Shown one piece after another: positions 46,017-58,181 of a stretch of DNA of 64,000 bases (position 1 is the first letter of the stretch; every line of letters starts with the position of its first letter). The stretch comes from Lyophyllum atratum (Eukaryota; Basidiomycota; Agaricomycetes; Agaricales; Lyophyllaceae). A program made the translations under genes and the position numbers. The stretch lies in assembly GCA_014905825.1 (NCBI GenBank), contig JACGCN010000019.1:558001-622000 (forward strand), read 5' to 3'. The notes beneath the pieces were generated by a model. It was not told where the DNA came from. It did not search any database and saw only the letters and a program-made list of their open reading frames with translations.

Positions 46017-48625
46017 ATGGGTCGGTCTCTCGCTACATAAGTTAACTCTTTCTGACCCCTGACCTCGAAATAGCGCAACCCATTCTAGAAAAGGACGGCG
46101 ACACCCCTATCGCTGAGACTTACAATGGTGACGACGTTAAGAATCCCGATGACTTCATCAATGAAAGCTCGGACGAAGATCTCACTGAAAGTCGCCTACC
46201 GACTGACGAGGAGCGAGCCACTCTAAGGCTTGTGAGTGCCCCAGTACCTTGGGCAGCGTATGCTATCGCTATCGTAGAATTTGGTGCGCAGGGCTCCTTA
46301 TCTTTTGAACCAACCTTATCTGACCTCAAGTTCTTGATTAGCCGAGCGCGCCAGTTATTACGGATGTAGTGGAAGTACGTTTTGGCTGAAGCCTGTCAAT
46401 CATATTGTATTGACTGCTCCCAGTTTTCAACAACTTCGTTCAAAGGCCTCTACCAGCTGGAGGAAACGGAGCTGGTGCCACACCTCTGGGCACTCAATTA
46501 ACTCCGGGTGCTCTAGGTTTGGGACTCAAGACCGCCACGGGTCTAACTACGACTTTTAGTTTCCTTGCCTGTATGTAATCCGCCGTAATTCCCGTCTGTC
46601 GGCACTGAAGAATGGAAATTAGACATCTTCCCCGTACGCGCGTGTTCATCTCAAGAGATTAAATGAACTAACGCGGCACTAGATCCTTGGTGGAATAATT
46701 GCTGATACGAAATGGGGACGTGTGAGTTACATCTACAGCCTCTTGGGCATACCCTGCACTTCTTACATGGTTTATTCCACAGTATAAGACTATCTGCATC
46801 GGGACCGCGATCGGATTCGTCGCTCACGTTATACTTTTTGTTGGTGCGAGACCCCACTCTCCAATTCAGCCTCGAAACTGACTATGTTTCAGCTGCAATT
46901 CCATCCATTATTCATGGAGGACATGCTATTGCACCATTCGTGCTTTCGATTCTAATTCTGGCTCTGGGCACCGGCATGATAAAAGCTTCGTATGTTGCGT
47001 TCCTTATATCCTATGCTTTTCCATCTCTTATAGAATATTCCTTGTAGTGTGGCACCACTGATGGCGGATCAAGCACCAATCCAAGCGCAGAGAATCTCAA
47101 CTTTGAAAACCGGGGAAAGAGTCATCCTCGATCCAGGCGTCACAACCCAGAATATCATGCTGGTGCGTTTATCTGTGTCAACAATATGGTCGATGTTTGA
47201 AGGCTTGCTTAGATTTACTATTGGAGTATCAACCTTGGGGCTTTCTTTAAGCTGGGGACAACATGTACGCCGTATCTACTGACCGTGCTATCATATCTGA
47301 CCACCGTTGCGACCAACAGATGCGGAGAAGCGTATCGGCTTCTGGCTCGCTTTCCTCGTCCCTCTAATCATCTACTTCCTCATGCCATTTTTCCTTGCTA
47401 TCACCTATAAATCCCTCATCAAAGTACCCCCTCAAGGATCTGTGGTCTACGACACCCTCAAAGTCGGCCAGGTCCTCATTTCCAAAGGTGGTATCAGAAA
47501 AGCTTTCAAGGGCGGCGACGATTTCTGGAACAAAGCAAAGCCAGTGAGTACCTAGTTGTTTCAATGCAAGCAATCCACGAATCGATATATTTCGATAGTC
47601 ACAAATTGCTGCGTCTGGCGGTCTTAAGAATAAAAAGGCCGGATGGATTAAATGGGATGACGACTTCGTCGATGAAATTCGACGCACGTTTAAAGCTTGC
47701 AAACTCTTGTATGTCGGAATACTTTCCTCCTGTCGCCTCCGTGTCTCCCGCTTACAGGATCTCGTAGCATCTTCCTTCCTATCTTTTACCTTGCTGATGG
47801 CGGTCTGAGCACAATCCAAACCAGTCAGGCAGGAAGTATGACTACTAACGACGCACCGAATGATTTACTCTCGAATTTCAATCCTCTCACCATCATCGTG
47901 ATGGCACCCATTTTGAATTACGGGGTGTGTTTGCCGTTTACGAGGATTTCTTGATACTCATATTTTACCATAGGTCTATCCTTACCTTCGGAAAATCGGC
48001 ATCAACTTCTCGCCCATCCGTCGTGGTGAGTTGTGGGCAATCCTACTCGTAACAACGACGTACTCATCCAACACGTTAGTCGTTGTTGGTTACTTTTTCG
48101 CTGCGGCAACTATGCTTGTCGGTGCGCTCCTCCAATGGCGTGTATATGAGACCTCGCCCTGCGGCTACTACGCCACAAATTGCAAAATCGGAACAACAGT
48201 ATCACCGCTCAGTGTATGGGCCCAACTTCCACTATATGTCCTCCCGGCAACTGCAGAGTTGTTAATCAACATCACTTGCTACGAGATGTACGATTTTATT
48301 CTGCTCTTTCCATATACCGAGGCTGACAGCTCGCTCCCGACTTAGTGCGTACACTCGAGCGCCTCAGCGCATGAAGGGACTGATCTTTGCGGTCGTCCTC
48401 TTTATGAGTTCTTTATCGAGCGCCATTGTGCTCATTATTTCGCCATCTTTTTCGGATCCGAATTTGATCTGGCCTTTCGTCGGTATTGGAGGGGCTTGCG
48501 TGCTGGCTGCGATTGCCATCTGGGTTTTCTTCCATGAGATGGATGACGAGGAGGGTGACATTGTTGCAATTGGTACGGACAGGCCGATTGATGGCAGGAA
48601 GATTGAGGACTCCGAGAAGTCGTAG
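46017..48625 (+). CDS. POT/PTR2 family proton-coupled oligopeptide transporter, copy 2
   Basis: Same exon layout as copy 1: a 4-nt first exon (46017-46020, ATGG), an intron of 53 bp, the N-terminal exon (AQPILEKDGDTPIAET), LPTDEERATLRLVSAPVPW, and an 11-nt exon at 46623-46633 rebuilding YIFPILGGIIADTKWG. It continues with GGHAIAPFVLSILILALG, APLMADQAPIQAQR, ILDPGVTTQNIML, YYWSINLGAFFKLGTTYAEK, VPPQGSVVYDTLKVGQVL, IFLPIFYLADGGLSTIQTSQ, QWRVYETSPCGYYAT and AYTRAPQRMKGL, ending IEDSEKS. It imports di- and tripeptides with protons. It is clearly a paralogue of copy 1. The intervening genes are unrelated, so the pair is not a simple adjacent tandem. It converges on the sirtuin gene. Confidence 0.92.
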
Positions 48626-48992
48626 GCTCTACAGAAGATGTGGCATTCGCTGCGGACCAATTCACATACCATTCAGATATTGAACCATGGAATGCTAAGC
48701 GGGCGATAAATCCCATAAGACATGAGGGCATGCAGTTCGTGAATAGGAACTCATGTGTATCATTTCCTCGCTTGTGGAAGGCCAGAGAGGGATAAAATGA
48801 CCACTCATTGTGCAGTGAGGTGAGATATAGAGGAAACGTAGTCTTTTCAACTCTGAGCTCCATGTTAGTAACTCGGTGCGGACGAGAGATCGGATTACGC
48901 ATAGGTCAAAATACAAGAAAATCTACTCATCTATGATCTATCATACAACATTGACAGTACACTCTTCGATATGCGGATTCGGTAGCCGCGAC
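48626..48992. other. Convergent intergenic region
   Basis: Between the stops of POT copy 2 (+) and the sirtuin gene (-); nothing recognised. Confidence 0.5.
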
Positions 48993-50536
48993 TCACAATT
49001 TTCCGTCATTACTGGATTTTGCTGGTTCCGGCGTTTGTTCCAAGGGCTCCCCCTGCTTCACTGCACTCGTAGACATATCAAAGCTGCCCTTCGCTGCGTC
49101 TGCATCGGAGTCCTTTGTCTCATCGAGATCTAGCCGTTTCCCGATGGATTCCGTGATCTTCTCCACCTCATGCTCCAAAACCTCCTCTCTCTCTTCCTTC
49201 TCCTTTTCTTCATCTTCTACTTTCTCTTCTAATTTCTCCTTTGCTTCATCAGTCTTCCCATCCAACGCCGTCTCCGCCCACGCGCGTTCGAGCTCCTCTC
49301 CCCAACCAAGTGCCTCACATAGCTCGCGCACTATGGCATCGCACTCGCCAAGAAGTACTGTGTCGTTGGGGCGCCGTCCAAGGTCGCCCACAGTCTCGAG
49401 ATTGATGAGCACACGTTGGCACGTTCTACGGTCTGCCATGTTCGCGAGCGAGGCGAACGGGTGCACGGTCAGCGACGTGCCTATAATAAGAAGCAGGTCC
49501 GCATAGCCGACCACCGGAATGTTTCTGATGAAATTCTCGGGGAGCTAGTGGCAAGGGCAGGTAAGCGCTTATGTGGGGCAGAAAGAAACGGAACAAGGAA
49601 CGCACCGCCTCGCCAAAGAATACAATATCTGGCTTCACGAGCCCACCACACTTGGCGCGCTTGCACCGGGGGATGCGCACCTCCTCCGCCTCCGGCCTGT
49701 CCCCGAGCACGATATCACGCATCTCATCGTCAGGGAAAGGGGTCTTGCAGTCCACACAGCGCTGCTCCGCAAAGCTGCCGTGCGCCTCAATGATCTTATC
49801 CGATGGCACTCCTGCACGACGCTCGAGGGTGTCAATGTTCTGCGTAAAGCACATTTTTAGGAGGCCATGGGACGAGAGGAGCTTGACGAAGGAATGCGTG
49901 GGACTCGGGCGGAAGTTGCCTGGGTACAGCTCGGCGGCAAGGGTGTAGACTATGACGGACCGACGGAGGATGAGGATTGTTAGCGGCGTTTATCAAGGAC
50001 CGGACGTACAAGGCACTGGATTCCGGCGGAAGAAGTTGATCTCGAAGACGGCTTCGGGATGCGGTAGTTTCAGCCTTGCAAGGTTAGACTATGAAGGACT
50101 ATGAATATGTCTCTCCAGTAGAACGGAGCTGGTATATAGTTACGTAGAGTCCTGGAAGAATCGAATGGCTGGCAATTAATACAAGATGAGGAGCGTCGAC
50201 GAGCTCGTGTACTTGCCTGTCTTCGGAGACCGGAAATCAGGGATTCCAGAGGAGGTACTGCAGCCTGGAGTAAGATCGAGATCAATATACATTCATGGGT
50301 CAACCCTAACATTCAGCAAGAGCTCACCGGCGCCTAGCTGCATTCGACGTCATCGAAGACAAATGAGAACATTTGAGAGACGACTCGTATCCACGCACCA
50401 TCAGAACAATGTTTTTGCATTTTTCCGACTGGATGTACGCAGCGAGCTTGCGGATGTCCTTGGTGCGCTGAGACTCTCGGGAAGCCTGAGGGTGACCTCC
50501 TTTGGGTGATGAAGGCGATTTGGGGTTGTTTCCCAT
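48993..50536 (-). CDS. Sirtuin NAD-dependent deacylase, class I (HST2/SIRT2-like)
   Basis: Exons 50536-50399, 50337-50328, 50264-50217, 50151-50144, 50088-50010, 49949-49606 and 49544-48993 give 392 aa. NAD-binding motifs are rebuilt by splicing: NIVLMLGAGCSTSSGIPDF, RSPKTGLYSNLARLKLPHPE. They continue with CFTQNIDTLERRAG, the catalytic His in IIEAHGSFAEQRC, zinc cysteines (CVDC, then CKRAKC), LVKPDIVFFGEALPENF and LLLIIGTSLTVHPFASLA. The last 120 residues are a highly acidic, coiled-coil-like tail rich in Glu and Lys. Cytosolic or nuclear histone and tubulin deacetylation is the family role. Exons 2 and 4 are only 10 and 8 nt long. The intron after RSPKT (50216-50152) appears to begin with GC. 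The first G of the usual GAGIS motif is followed by Cys here (GAGCS). Confidence 0.93.
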
Positions 50537-51287
50537 GGCGGTCGCAATGTTGAAGGAAGTCGGGAGGATTACTATTAGGTGTCTGAGTCAGTTAGTACAG
50601 AGGTTGGTGGTGGTTATATACAAGAGAGGCGCTCTGGCGTCAATTATGAGGGAGAGCGATATTCAATAACTGGCAGTTGGATGTGATAAACAATCTAAAA
50701 ATAAACACTCGATCACAGCTGATGCCGTCTGTTTGCTGAGGCTCCAGGCTATCCACTTTTTGCAGCACGTCGAAAGCAAGGAAAAGTAGATTGAGCCTCT
50801 AGCATTATTGGTAGAGTGACTTCGAAAGGTTTGTTCAACGTCCACTCGCTCGTACTAAGAGTGTGATCGGTCGTTGTTCCTTTTCTTCCGAACCTCTACG
50901 GTTAAGGCTCTCTTCAGCCGATATATATAAATCCACCGATTCACTTGATGTCGTATGGTGATATCTTGGAAGACGTGTTATAAAGCGAGAGGAAATGGTT
51001 TAATAATTTGTGTCAAAAGGGTACATTCGCAACCAAGAATCAAAATGAACTGATCTACAGACGCAGAAGGGGAAGAAGTGATTAGGAGTGAGGCAGGCTG
51101 TGAGCGACGCATAGGTGCCAGAATGATGAGGGCAGCGCAACGGTGGCCGACGAGGACACACTCTGCCTATAACCACCGTACAGGGCTAACTAGGGTAGTC
51201 CCGCGATGGACAACTTGCAAAAAGTCGTTCATCAGTGAAGCCCGAGCGACCGAGCACCGATCTGACCTACTTCGAAGTCTTGCCCAT
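50537..51287. other. Intergenic, nothing recognised
   Basis: Promoter of the sirtuin gene and 3' flank of the next minus-strand gene. A TATATATAAAT box-like stretch lies near 50919-50932. No exon seen. Confidence 0.45.
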
Positions 51288-52875
51288 TCAAAACGGTGTG
51301 AGAAAGTCAATGATGCGGATTTCATGCCCTCCCGTCATCACAATGCACAAGCGACCAGTGGCAGGGCAGAGCGAATATTCGCTGATGGCCTCTGACTCGC
51401 CGCCAGGTTCCCAAAGATTGACAACTTTACAAGTCCCAAATTCGGCTCCTCCTGCAATGGTTTGTGTAGGAATTGGCGACGTGATGAATAGCACTTGCCG
51501 CCCGTCCTTTAATGCTGTCTGGGTAATATATCCGTTGCAAAGTCGCATAATCGGCACTTCATCGACATCTGCTGATGGAGGGAGGCGAAGGGAGTCTGTG
51601 AGCAGCGGAATGCGGGTTGGTAGATTGGGGTTATCCATCGGCACCGATGCGTAATAGTCGATGATGTCTTCTCCAGCAAAGTTCCTGGCCACTATACTGA
51701 AGAAGGGGTCGGTGTTCTGCTTCGGCATCCAACTAGTGGCGACAAGATAGAAAATGTCATCCTCATAAGGGCCAGAAGCATAGGCGAAATCCATGAGCGA
51801 ATGCGAGTGGTCAATTTTCGTGTCACGGCCTGAATTGCGAGGGTATAACATAGGTATCTTATGAAGCGAAATTCCACTTGGCCGGAATAAAATGACGTGG
51901 TCGTCTGACAAAATGATCTAGGCATCACATAAGACATGAGTTGTCCCCATGTCGATGGATCGTCGCTCAGCTTACCTCGCGGACATCGAGAGTCTGATGA
52001 TTCCATGCTACGATGGTGTCATCTCTGAAGTTCCAGACAGTTATTATGGTTGAACGCTGGAATGCAACCCGAGTGTCAGAGGTCGCCCACACGATATCTC
52101 CGCCCCAGATACCGCAATTATCCAGAGTTGCGACATGGAGGAATGCAGGATGCGGATGCAAGGGATATATGGTAAAGACCGAAATGGATGTCGACCTTTG
52201 TCCATTGTAAGACGTATCATGGAGTGATATTTAAAGTAGCGTACTGGTCGTCCAAGACAATTGGCAGAACCAATACCATACCGCTACCATCAACAGTGGG
52301 CCTGATGCCAAGGAAATATGGCGTCTTCACAATCATGGATGCCACAGGAAAACGACGTATCATCACGGCGGCATTGAACCCGAGGTCCCAAAGCAACATT
52401 AGGCGTTCAGATCTCGTTAACAAGTACCGCCCTCCAGGTATGAGACGGACTTGGTCAAACGTCGGTTGAATCGGGTAGTCGAGGCTCCTGCAAAACCGAA
52501 AATCTATGAGACGGGTGGAAGAATAAAATGGGGGGTCTGCTTCGCTGCTCTTCGGCATCATGGAATGGAAACGTTGAGGGGCCAGTGCGGCATGCTCCAG
52601 AGATTTTTGCGACATGTGTTCGACGGGAAACGAGGGAAGGAACAGCCCATGTGACACACAAATGCGGTGAAGAGCCTCCAGCCAGACTATGCGCTGCTGT
52701 GTAGCGCTCGCTAAGTGTTTGCATGTCTGTTTTCTAGGTCAGTGATACTATTCTTGCCGACCAGGTTCCCGCAGTGGCAAACCTTTCGGAGGGCAACGAT
52801 GTCTGACGGCTCCATGAAACTCTGGATGTGAATAAGGACTTCCAGGGACGTTGCCTGTAGTATCGGGCATTCCAT
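51288..52875 (-). CDS. F-box protein with diverged beta-propeller-like C-terminus
   Basis: Start at 52875 (MECPILQATSLEVLIHIQSF); stop at 51288. The F-box is LEVLIHIQSFMEPSDIVALR, joined by a 58-bp intron to KTCKHLASATQQRIVWLEAL and RICVSHGLFLPSF, a layout common in Agaricomycete F-box families. The rest reads as degenerate WD-like blades: LIPGGRYLLTRSERLMLLWD, SGMVLVLPIV, ATLDNCGIWGGDIVWATSD, TVWNFRDDTIVAWNHQTLDV and ILSDDHVILFRPSG, ending GRLCIVMTGGHEIRIIDF. Introns at about 52.2 kb (GTACGCT...ACAAAG) and 51.94 kb (GTAAGC...GCCTAG) restore the frame. It is a likely SCF adaptor with unknown substrate. Confidence 0.78.
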
Positions 52876-54078
52876 CTCGCGGACGATGGTGGTGGGAGGG
52901 TAGTTCGTCCTCGAGGCACGAGGGGAAGATCGTCAGACCAAGGTCAGACCCCAAAAGGAAGTTTCGCGTTATTTGCTTGCGGCATCTGTTCCAAACTTGC
53001 CACTTGACCCTTCAGCTTTCCGACTCGTCCGAGTCGCGTCCGCTAGCCTGATACCTCAAAACTTCATGCCAGATTCTCAGATGCTGTGTCTTCGTATCAT
53101 GTGCTTCAGTTTAATTGCCATCTCTTACTCAACAGGCTATCTTTTCATTTGGCCATACAGGCATTGCATTTCGGTCTTCCGCAGACTGTCCGGTCACCCA
53201 TGCATGGGCGACATCTTCACCGACCTTCTGCTCTGTAATATGCGACGTGGATGAGGCCTATTTGGACGGCTCCTTATATTATCTTTGAAGGCCTCTGATG
53301 GCGCCACTTCATATAACGATCAGTACCCAACCAGGACTCTGCCCATCCAACTGCTGCGACATTCTGAACTGCCATCTGCCACCTACATTTTCAGCGCGTT
53401 AGTGCTCAGCAGCTTTACAGTAACATAATATCATGAATGGGTCATACAGTTGGCTCCAGCCAATGAAAACTCAGAAGATTCACCACCAACCGACCCGATG
53501 TACCCGATTCGGGGCCTCAGTCATCGATAATTCTCAGCAGCTCGCTCTCCAGCCCATCTCTAGCCCCTGCGCTTTTATATCAGCTCCTCGCCCTCGAGGC
53601 GATAGCAGGTAGCCTTGATACGAGGTACTTCTGTGCGTGGGCGAGTGGGTGTGCTTGCAGACGTCATGTAGTATTCAATGAAGTGACTGCTCCCGAACTT
53701 GTTCACAAGATCTCCTCAGAACATGCCATGACGTGGGTTTACCATGTGACTATTCTCCGCGTACGGAAACTCCTTCTTATACTAATAGACGAAGGACTTC
53801 ATCGCAATATTAGGGCACCATCTGCCTCTCCATGTATGTTTCCCTCTTAATGTCCCGTTTATTCACATCGTGTTCCTCCTTAGTGCTGTACACCTTTTGG
53901 CATATGTTTAAAGGTGGTCGATCAAGACAGATCTGGATACTGACCAAGAGATCTTTCAAGCGTTGTCACGCGGCATCAATGCTATGAATAAGCTAAAGTT
54001 CTCTGTCAGCCATTCTGAAGTGGACTGTGTGAGGTATATATACTCCACGACCGTCGCTCGTTCTCTGATACCCCAAAA
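52876..54078. other. Divergent intergenic region
   Basis: Between the F-box gene (-) and the aldehyde dehydrogenase gene (+). A GGTATATATACTCC TATA-like element lies near 54033-54045, some 40 bp before the ALDH start codon, and could belong to its promoter. No exon or repeat recognised. Confidence 0.45.
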
Positions 54079-56501
54079 ATGCCAGGCACTTTCACTCACA
54101 CTTTCGACACCCCTTCATTCAAGGGCGCGGCTACGGTCAACACTGGGTGGGTGCGGGGTCAATTGTAACGTATCTGATCTGATTGACGATCCTTTCATCA
54201 GGCTGTTCATTAACGGCCAATGGGTTGATCCTGTCGAGCCAGCTACAATCGAGTAAGTCGTTGATCTGACTGAGAGGGAAGCACAACTCATACGCGACTG
54301 TAAGCGTCGTCAACCCAGGTATATGGTTCCAATATGGGATAAGTGTCCAGATCGCTCACAGATTATGACATAGCGACGGGAAAGGTTATCACCAAAATAT
54401 CTGGCGGTTCCTCTAAGGATGTCGACATCGCCGTTGATGCTGCCAAGAAAGTAGGAATGACACGCCGTCTACTTTGATCACGGTCCTGACATCCCGTACT
54501 ACTAGGCGTACAAAACTTCGTGGGGGCTCAAATGTCCAGGAGCAGTTCGCGGAAAGTTGTTGAACAAACTTGCAGACCTCATGGAGCAGAATATCGACGA
54601 GCTTGCTGCATTGGAGAGTCTGAATGTCGGTACGTCTTATTCAGTTCGGTCTTCTTGCATCCTTGCATATCCTGATATCGGTACCTCAGGCAAGGTCTTC
54701 CAGAAATCGAAGACGCAGGATATTGGAGGCGCCATTGCTGTTATCAGATACTACGCAGGATGGGCGGACAAGGTCCGAGGAAAGACCATTGAAGTAAGAC
54801 GGCCATCGACCTCGTCCTGCTCATGTCTAACGGGTATTCAAATAGACGAACGAGAGCAAGTTTGCGTATACCAGGCACGAACCCTACGGTGTTGTGGTAC
54901 GTCTTCTTTTTCCCTTGCTATTTTTTCTGTAGCTCAAGTGACGTCAGGGCCAAATTATCCCTTGGAACTTCCCTATAGTGCGAGATCTATTATAGTGTCA
55001 TCGTCTTCCGATATTGATTGACGGATCGACAGGGAATGCTCTCCTGGAAGATCGGCCCGGCGCTCGCCACAGGAAATACCATCGTCCTGAAGGTGCGCGT
55101 AGCTAGAAATTGACATATCTTCGCCACGTTCTAAACCTTTACCCAGCCTTCTGAAATCACTCCGCTCACAGCCCTGCGTGTGGCCGATCTCATCAACGAG
55201 GCTGGTTTCCCTCCCGGTGTTGTCAACATTATTAACGGCTATGGTATGTACCCTCTGTTTACTTCCTTTCTTGTGGGCTTCCGTCTGATCTAGAAACGAC
55301 TAGGACCTACGGTAGGACAGGCCATCGCCGAGCACCCGAAGATCGAGAAAGTTGCTTTCACTGGCAGCACGCTCACTGGACGCAAGATCTTGAAGGCCTC
55401 CGCTGAGACTAACCTCAAGGTCGTCACACTCGAGCTTGGTGGGAAGAGCCCGACCATTATTTTCGATGACGCCGACCTCGAGCAAGCTGTCAAGTGGGCC
55501 AGCTTCGGAATCTTGTACGTTTCTTGATCTCCTTCATTCGCAAACCATTCCGGAAATGTTGACCCTCGTTACTTTTGCGTGATATCCTTAGCTTCAATAT
55601 GGGTGAGCACAGCTACGTCATGACGTCCCCCCAACTCCTTAAAGTTTTCTTCACAGGTCAGGCATGTACTGCTGGCTCCCGTATCTTCGTCCAGGAAGGC
55701 ATCTACGATAAGTTCTTGGAAAAATTCACGGAAGTCGCGAAGTTCCTGGGCTCCGCAACTGGTGATCCCTTCGGTAAGGGTACAGAGCATGGTCCTCAGG
55801 TCTCCCAGGTCCAATTTGATGTGAGATTTTTGTGACATGTGTTTCCTATTCTTCTGATATGATTATCTTTCGCTAGCGCGTCATGAGCTACATCGATTCA
55901 GGCAAGAAAGAGGGGGCCACCGTTCATATCGGAGGAGCGCGTCACGGAGAAGAGGGTTATTTCATTCAACCTACTATCTTCACGGATACCAAGCCAGATA
56001 TGAAGATCGTTCAAGAGGAAATCTTTGGCCCCGTCGCATCAGTTATCAAGTTCAAGACCGAGGAGGGTACGTTCTTCAAAATTCCATCCATGGTAATCTT
56101 CATAACATAGCTTCGACGTTCTTAGAGGTGGTCGAAGCTGCGAACGACACATCCTACGGCCTCGGTTGTAACGTATTCACTGAGAATGTCAGCCGTGCTA
56201 TTCGCGTCGCGCACTCGTTGGAGGCTGGATCTGCCTGGGTATGCCGTTTCATGGTTTCTCCCAGACTGAATGCTGAGGTAATTCCTATGGGACAATAGGT
56301 CAACTGCGCACAGGCCAGCGATGTTGCAGTGCCATTCGGCGGATACAAGCAGTCCGGCATTGGCAGGGAGCTCGGCGAATATGCCCTTGATACGTGTGTT
56401 TCATTTGTTCGGTGACCCTCTTGAGGAAAACTCATATCTCCTTGACTTTCAGATATACCCAGGTGAAAGGTGTCCATGTGAACATCGGCTTGAAGTTGTG
56501 A
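54079..56501 (+). CDS. Aldehyde dehydrogenase (NAD(P)+), class 1/2 type
   Basis: About a dozen exons. The protein starts [20 protein letters not shown] and ends [12 protein letters not shown], about 500 aa, the normal length of the tetrameric class 1/2 enzymes. Landmarks: [50 protein letters not shown] (cofactor site), [30 protein letters not shown] (general-base Glu), [18 protein letters not shown] (nucleophile Cys), [13 protein letters not shown], and [20 protein letters not shown]. It oxidises aliphatic aldehydes to acids, probably in the cytosol or mitochondria. Microexons of 14 nt (54305-54318) and 11 nt (55592-55602, just before the catalytic Cys) are required. Parts of the model around 54.8-55.1 kb (the [13 protein letters not shown] region) are not fully resolved. 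Confidence 0.93.
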
Positions 56502-56763
56502 ACTTGAGGCTTTCATGCTTGCCCTGATAAGAAGTAAAAGACATGTATATTATCAACCAAAGTCATCAAACTATCATTTACGGATCGACGAATTAGTCTT
56601 ATGTCAGAGTGTCTGAACCGAAATAGCTCAACAACAACTAATGTGAGGGTGTTTCAATATGCAAAGGACAGATAAGGGAAGCCCAACAGATTACAGGGTA
56701 CACCACTTTCTTACAAACCATTCACTGTACACGATACAAAACACTTCCAAAACGCGCGTGTTA

Positions 56764-57874
56764 TCACAATTTCTGAGACGACTCCACATACGGCAACTCC
56801 ACAATCTGGTCCGAGCCCGGATACGGCGGTAAATTCAGCCCATGCTTCTCCTCAAGTGTCCTATCACGTCATCCAATCAGCACTCGCACACTCGCGACAC
56901 CAGCAAAACACGTACTTCGGAATGAACCTCCCCCCAAGGAAATGCCGCCCCTTGTACCCCTTCACGCCCTCCTTCGGCGCCGACAAGCTCACCAGCACGT
57001 CCGGGTCGAGCCCCACGCCCCCCGTGTTCCCCTGCTCGACGTCCCACCCGGACGGGATGTCGACGGAGACGATGGGGAGGCCGGACTCTGCGATGAGGGG
57101 GAGCGCGGTGTCGAAGGGTGCGCGGATGGGGCCTTTGAATGAGAAGCCGAAGATAGCGTCGAGGATGACGTCGGAGGATTTGAGGGCCGCGCGGAGGGGC
57201 TCGAGGTCGTTGGAGGGTGGGATGGTGGGGATCTTCATGTTGTCGCATTGGGTTTGGAGACGCTGTGGGTGGGAAGGGGTCAGACGCGGGTGTCGTTGAC
57301 AGGAGAGGCGGGCGTACTTTGTAGTGGTCTTTAGATCCAGGCTGTGGATATGTTGAGTGTCTATAACTGAATTATAGAACGTGGAGAGCATACCTTCGGC
57401 ATGTAGATCGTAGGTTGGTATCCGAACATGCCTGGGAGCCATTGAGTTGAGTTCACGCGACGTCAACTGGGGAGCCCACCTAGGTGTCGAGCAGCAACCA
57501 GTCCATCCCCGCCTGTCGCCACCACGTCAAATCGAGAGCTAACAATAGCGGGCACCTGCATTACCTTGGTTTCCGGGCCCACAGCAGACCAGGACGCGAG
57601 GGTATCTGTCCCTCTTGTAAACTCTCTCGACGGCTTGAGCGCACGACAGGCCAGCCAGCTCCATCAACTATACATCGCCGAAAATGTCGGGTAAGACTCG
57701 GAACAGTTGCAGGCTGTGGAAAACATACCTGGTCCAGACTGAATGCCCCAACTCCCATGAGCTCATCGTCAATCTGGATTGTTATGGTACGGCTGAGTGT
57801 CCTTCATTTAATATGAGATCCTGCTAGCTCACTTGCTGAGCAAGTCTGGCGCAGAGATATCGAACAGAAGCCAT
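56764..57874 (-). CDS. NAXE: NAD(P)H-hydrate epimerase (YjeF N-terminal domain)
   Basis: Start at 57874 (MASVRYLCARLAQQ), spliced to IDDELMGVGAFSLDQ and LMELAGLSCAQAVERVY. It continues YPRVLVCCGPGNQGGDGLVA, ARHLGMFGYQPTIYMPK, KIPTIPPSNDLEPLRAAL, VILDAIFGFSFKGPIR, PIVSVDIPSGWDVEQGN, and ends YPGSDQIVELPYVESSQKL at 56764. These motifs (IDDELMG, GPGNQGGDGL, DAIFGFSFKG, VDIPSGWDVE) define the enzyme that epimerises R- and S-NAD(P)HX, repairing hydrated cofactors. It lacks the C-terminal kinase domain of bacterial bifunctional forms, as usual in eukaryotes. At least six introns. It converges on the ALDH gene, and both concern NAD(P)-linked metabolism, although that proximity may be accidental. Confidence 0.95.
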
Positions 57875-58181
57875 GATTGTCACGGATAACTGGGAATTAG
57901 TGACGATAGTGGTGGAACGGGTCGAACTTATTCAGAAGGATGTGTCGTCATAATATTTGATCATGGCTAGTTAGGTCAGGGCCAACTAGACTATACGAGT
58001 AGTATGGACATTGTCAGTACATATGCTCATAAGTACAACAACGGTACGGGGGCGGTACAATAATGATACCAGTAAGATCAATGCAATACTTGCACTACAA
58101 TAGAAGAGATGCCATCGTCTTCACACATGTACAGAGACCAAGGAAGTCGAAAAAAATAATTACCAACGGATATCACACCGC
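57875..58181. other. Intergenic, nothing recognised
   Basis: About 300 bp between two minus-strand genes. It contains the NAXE promoter. No coding-like structure. Confidence 0.5.

Noticed and set aside
49426..49948. Long plus-strand frames opposite the sirtuin gene
   Set aside because: They are antisense shadows of a GC-rich conserved exon and show no family similarity.
56942..57299. Arg- and Pro-rich frames overlapping NAXE
   Set aside because: Shadow frames of the GC-rich epimerase exon, whose own frame has all family motifs.
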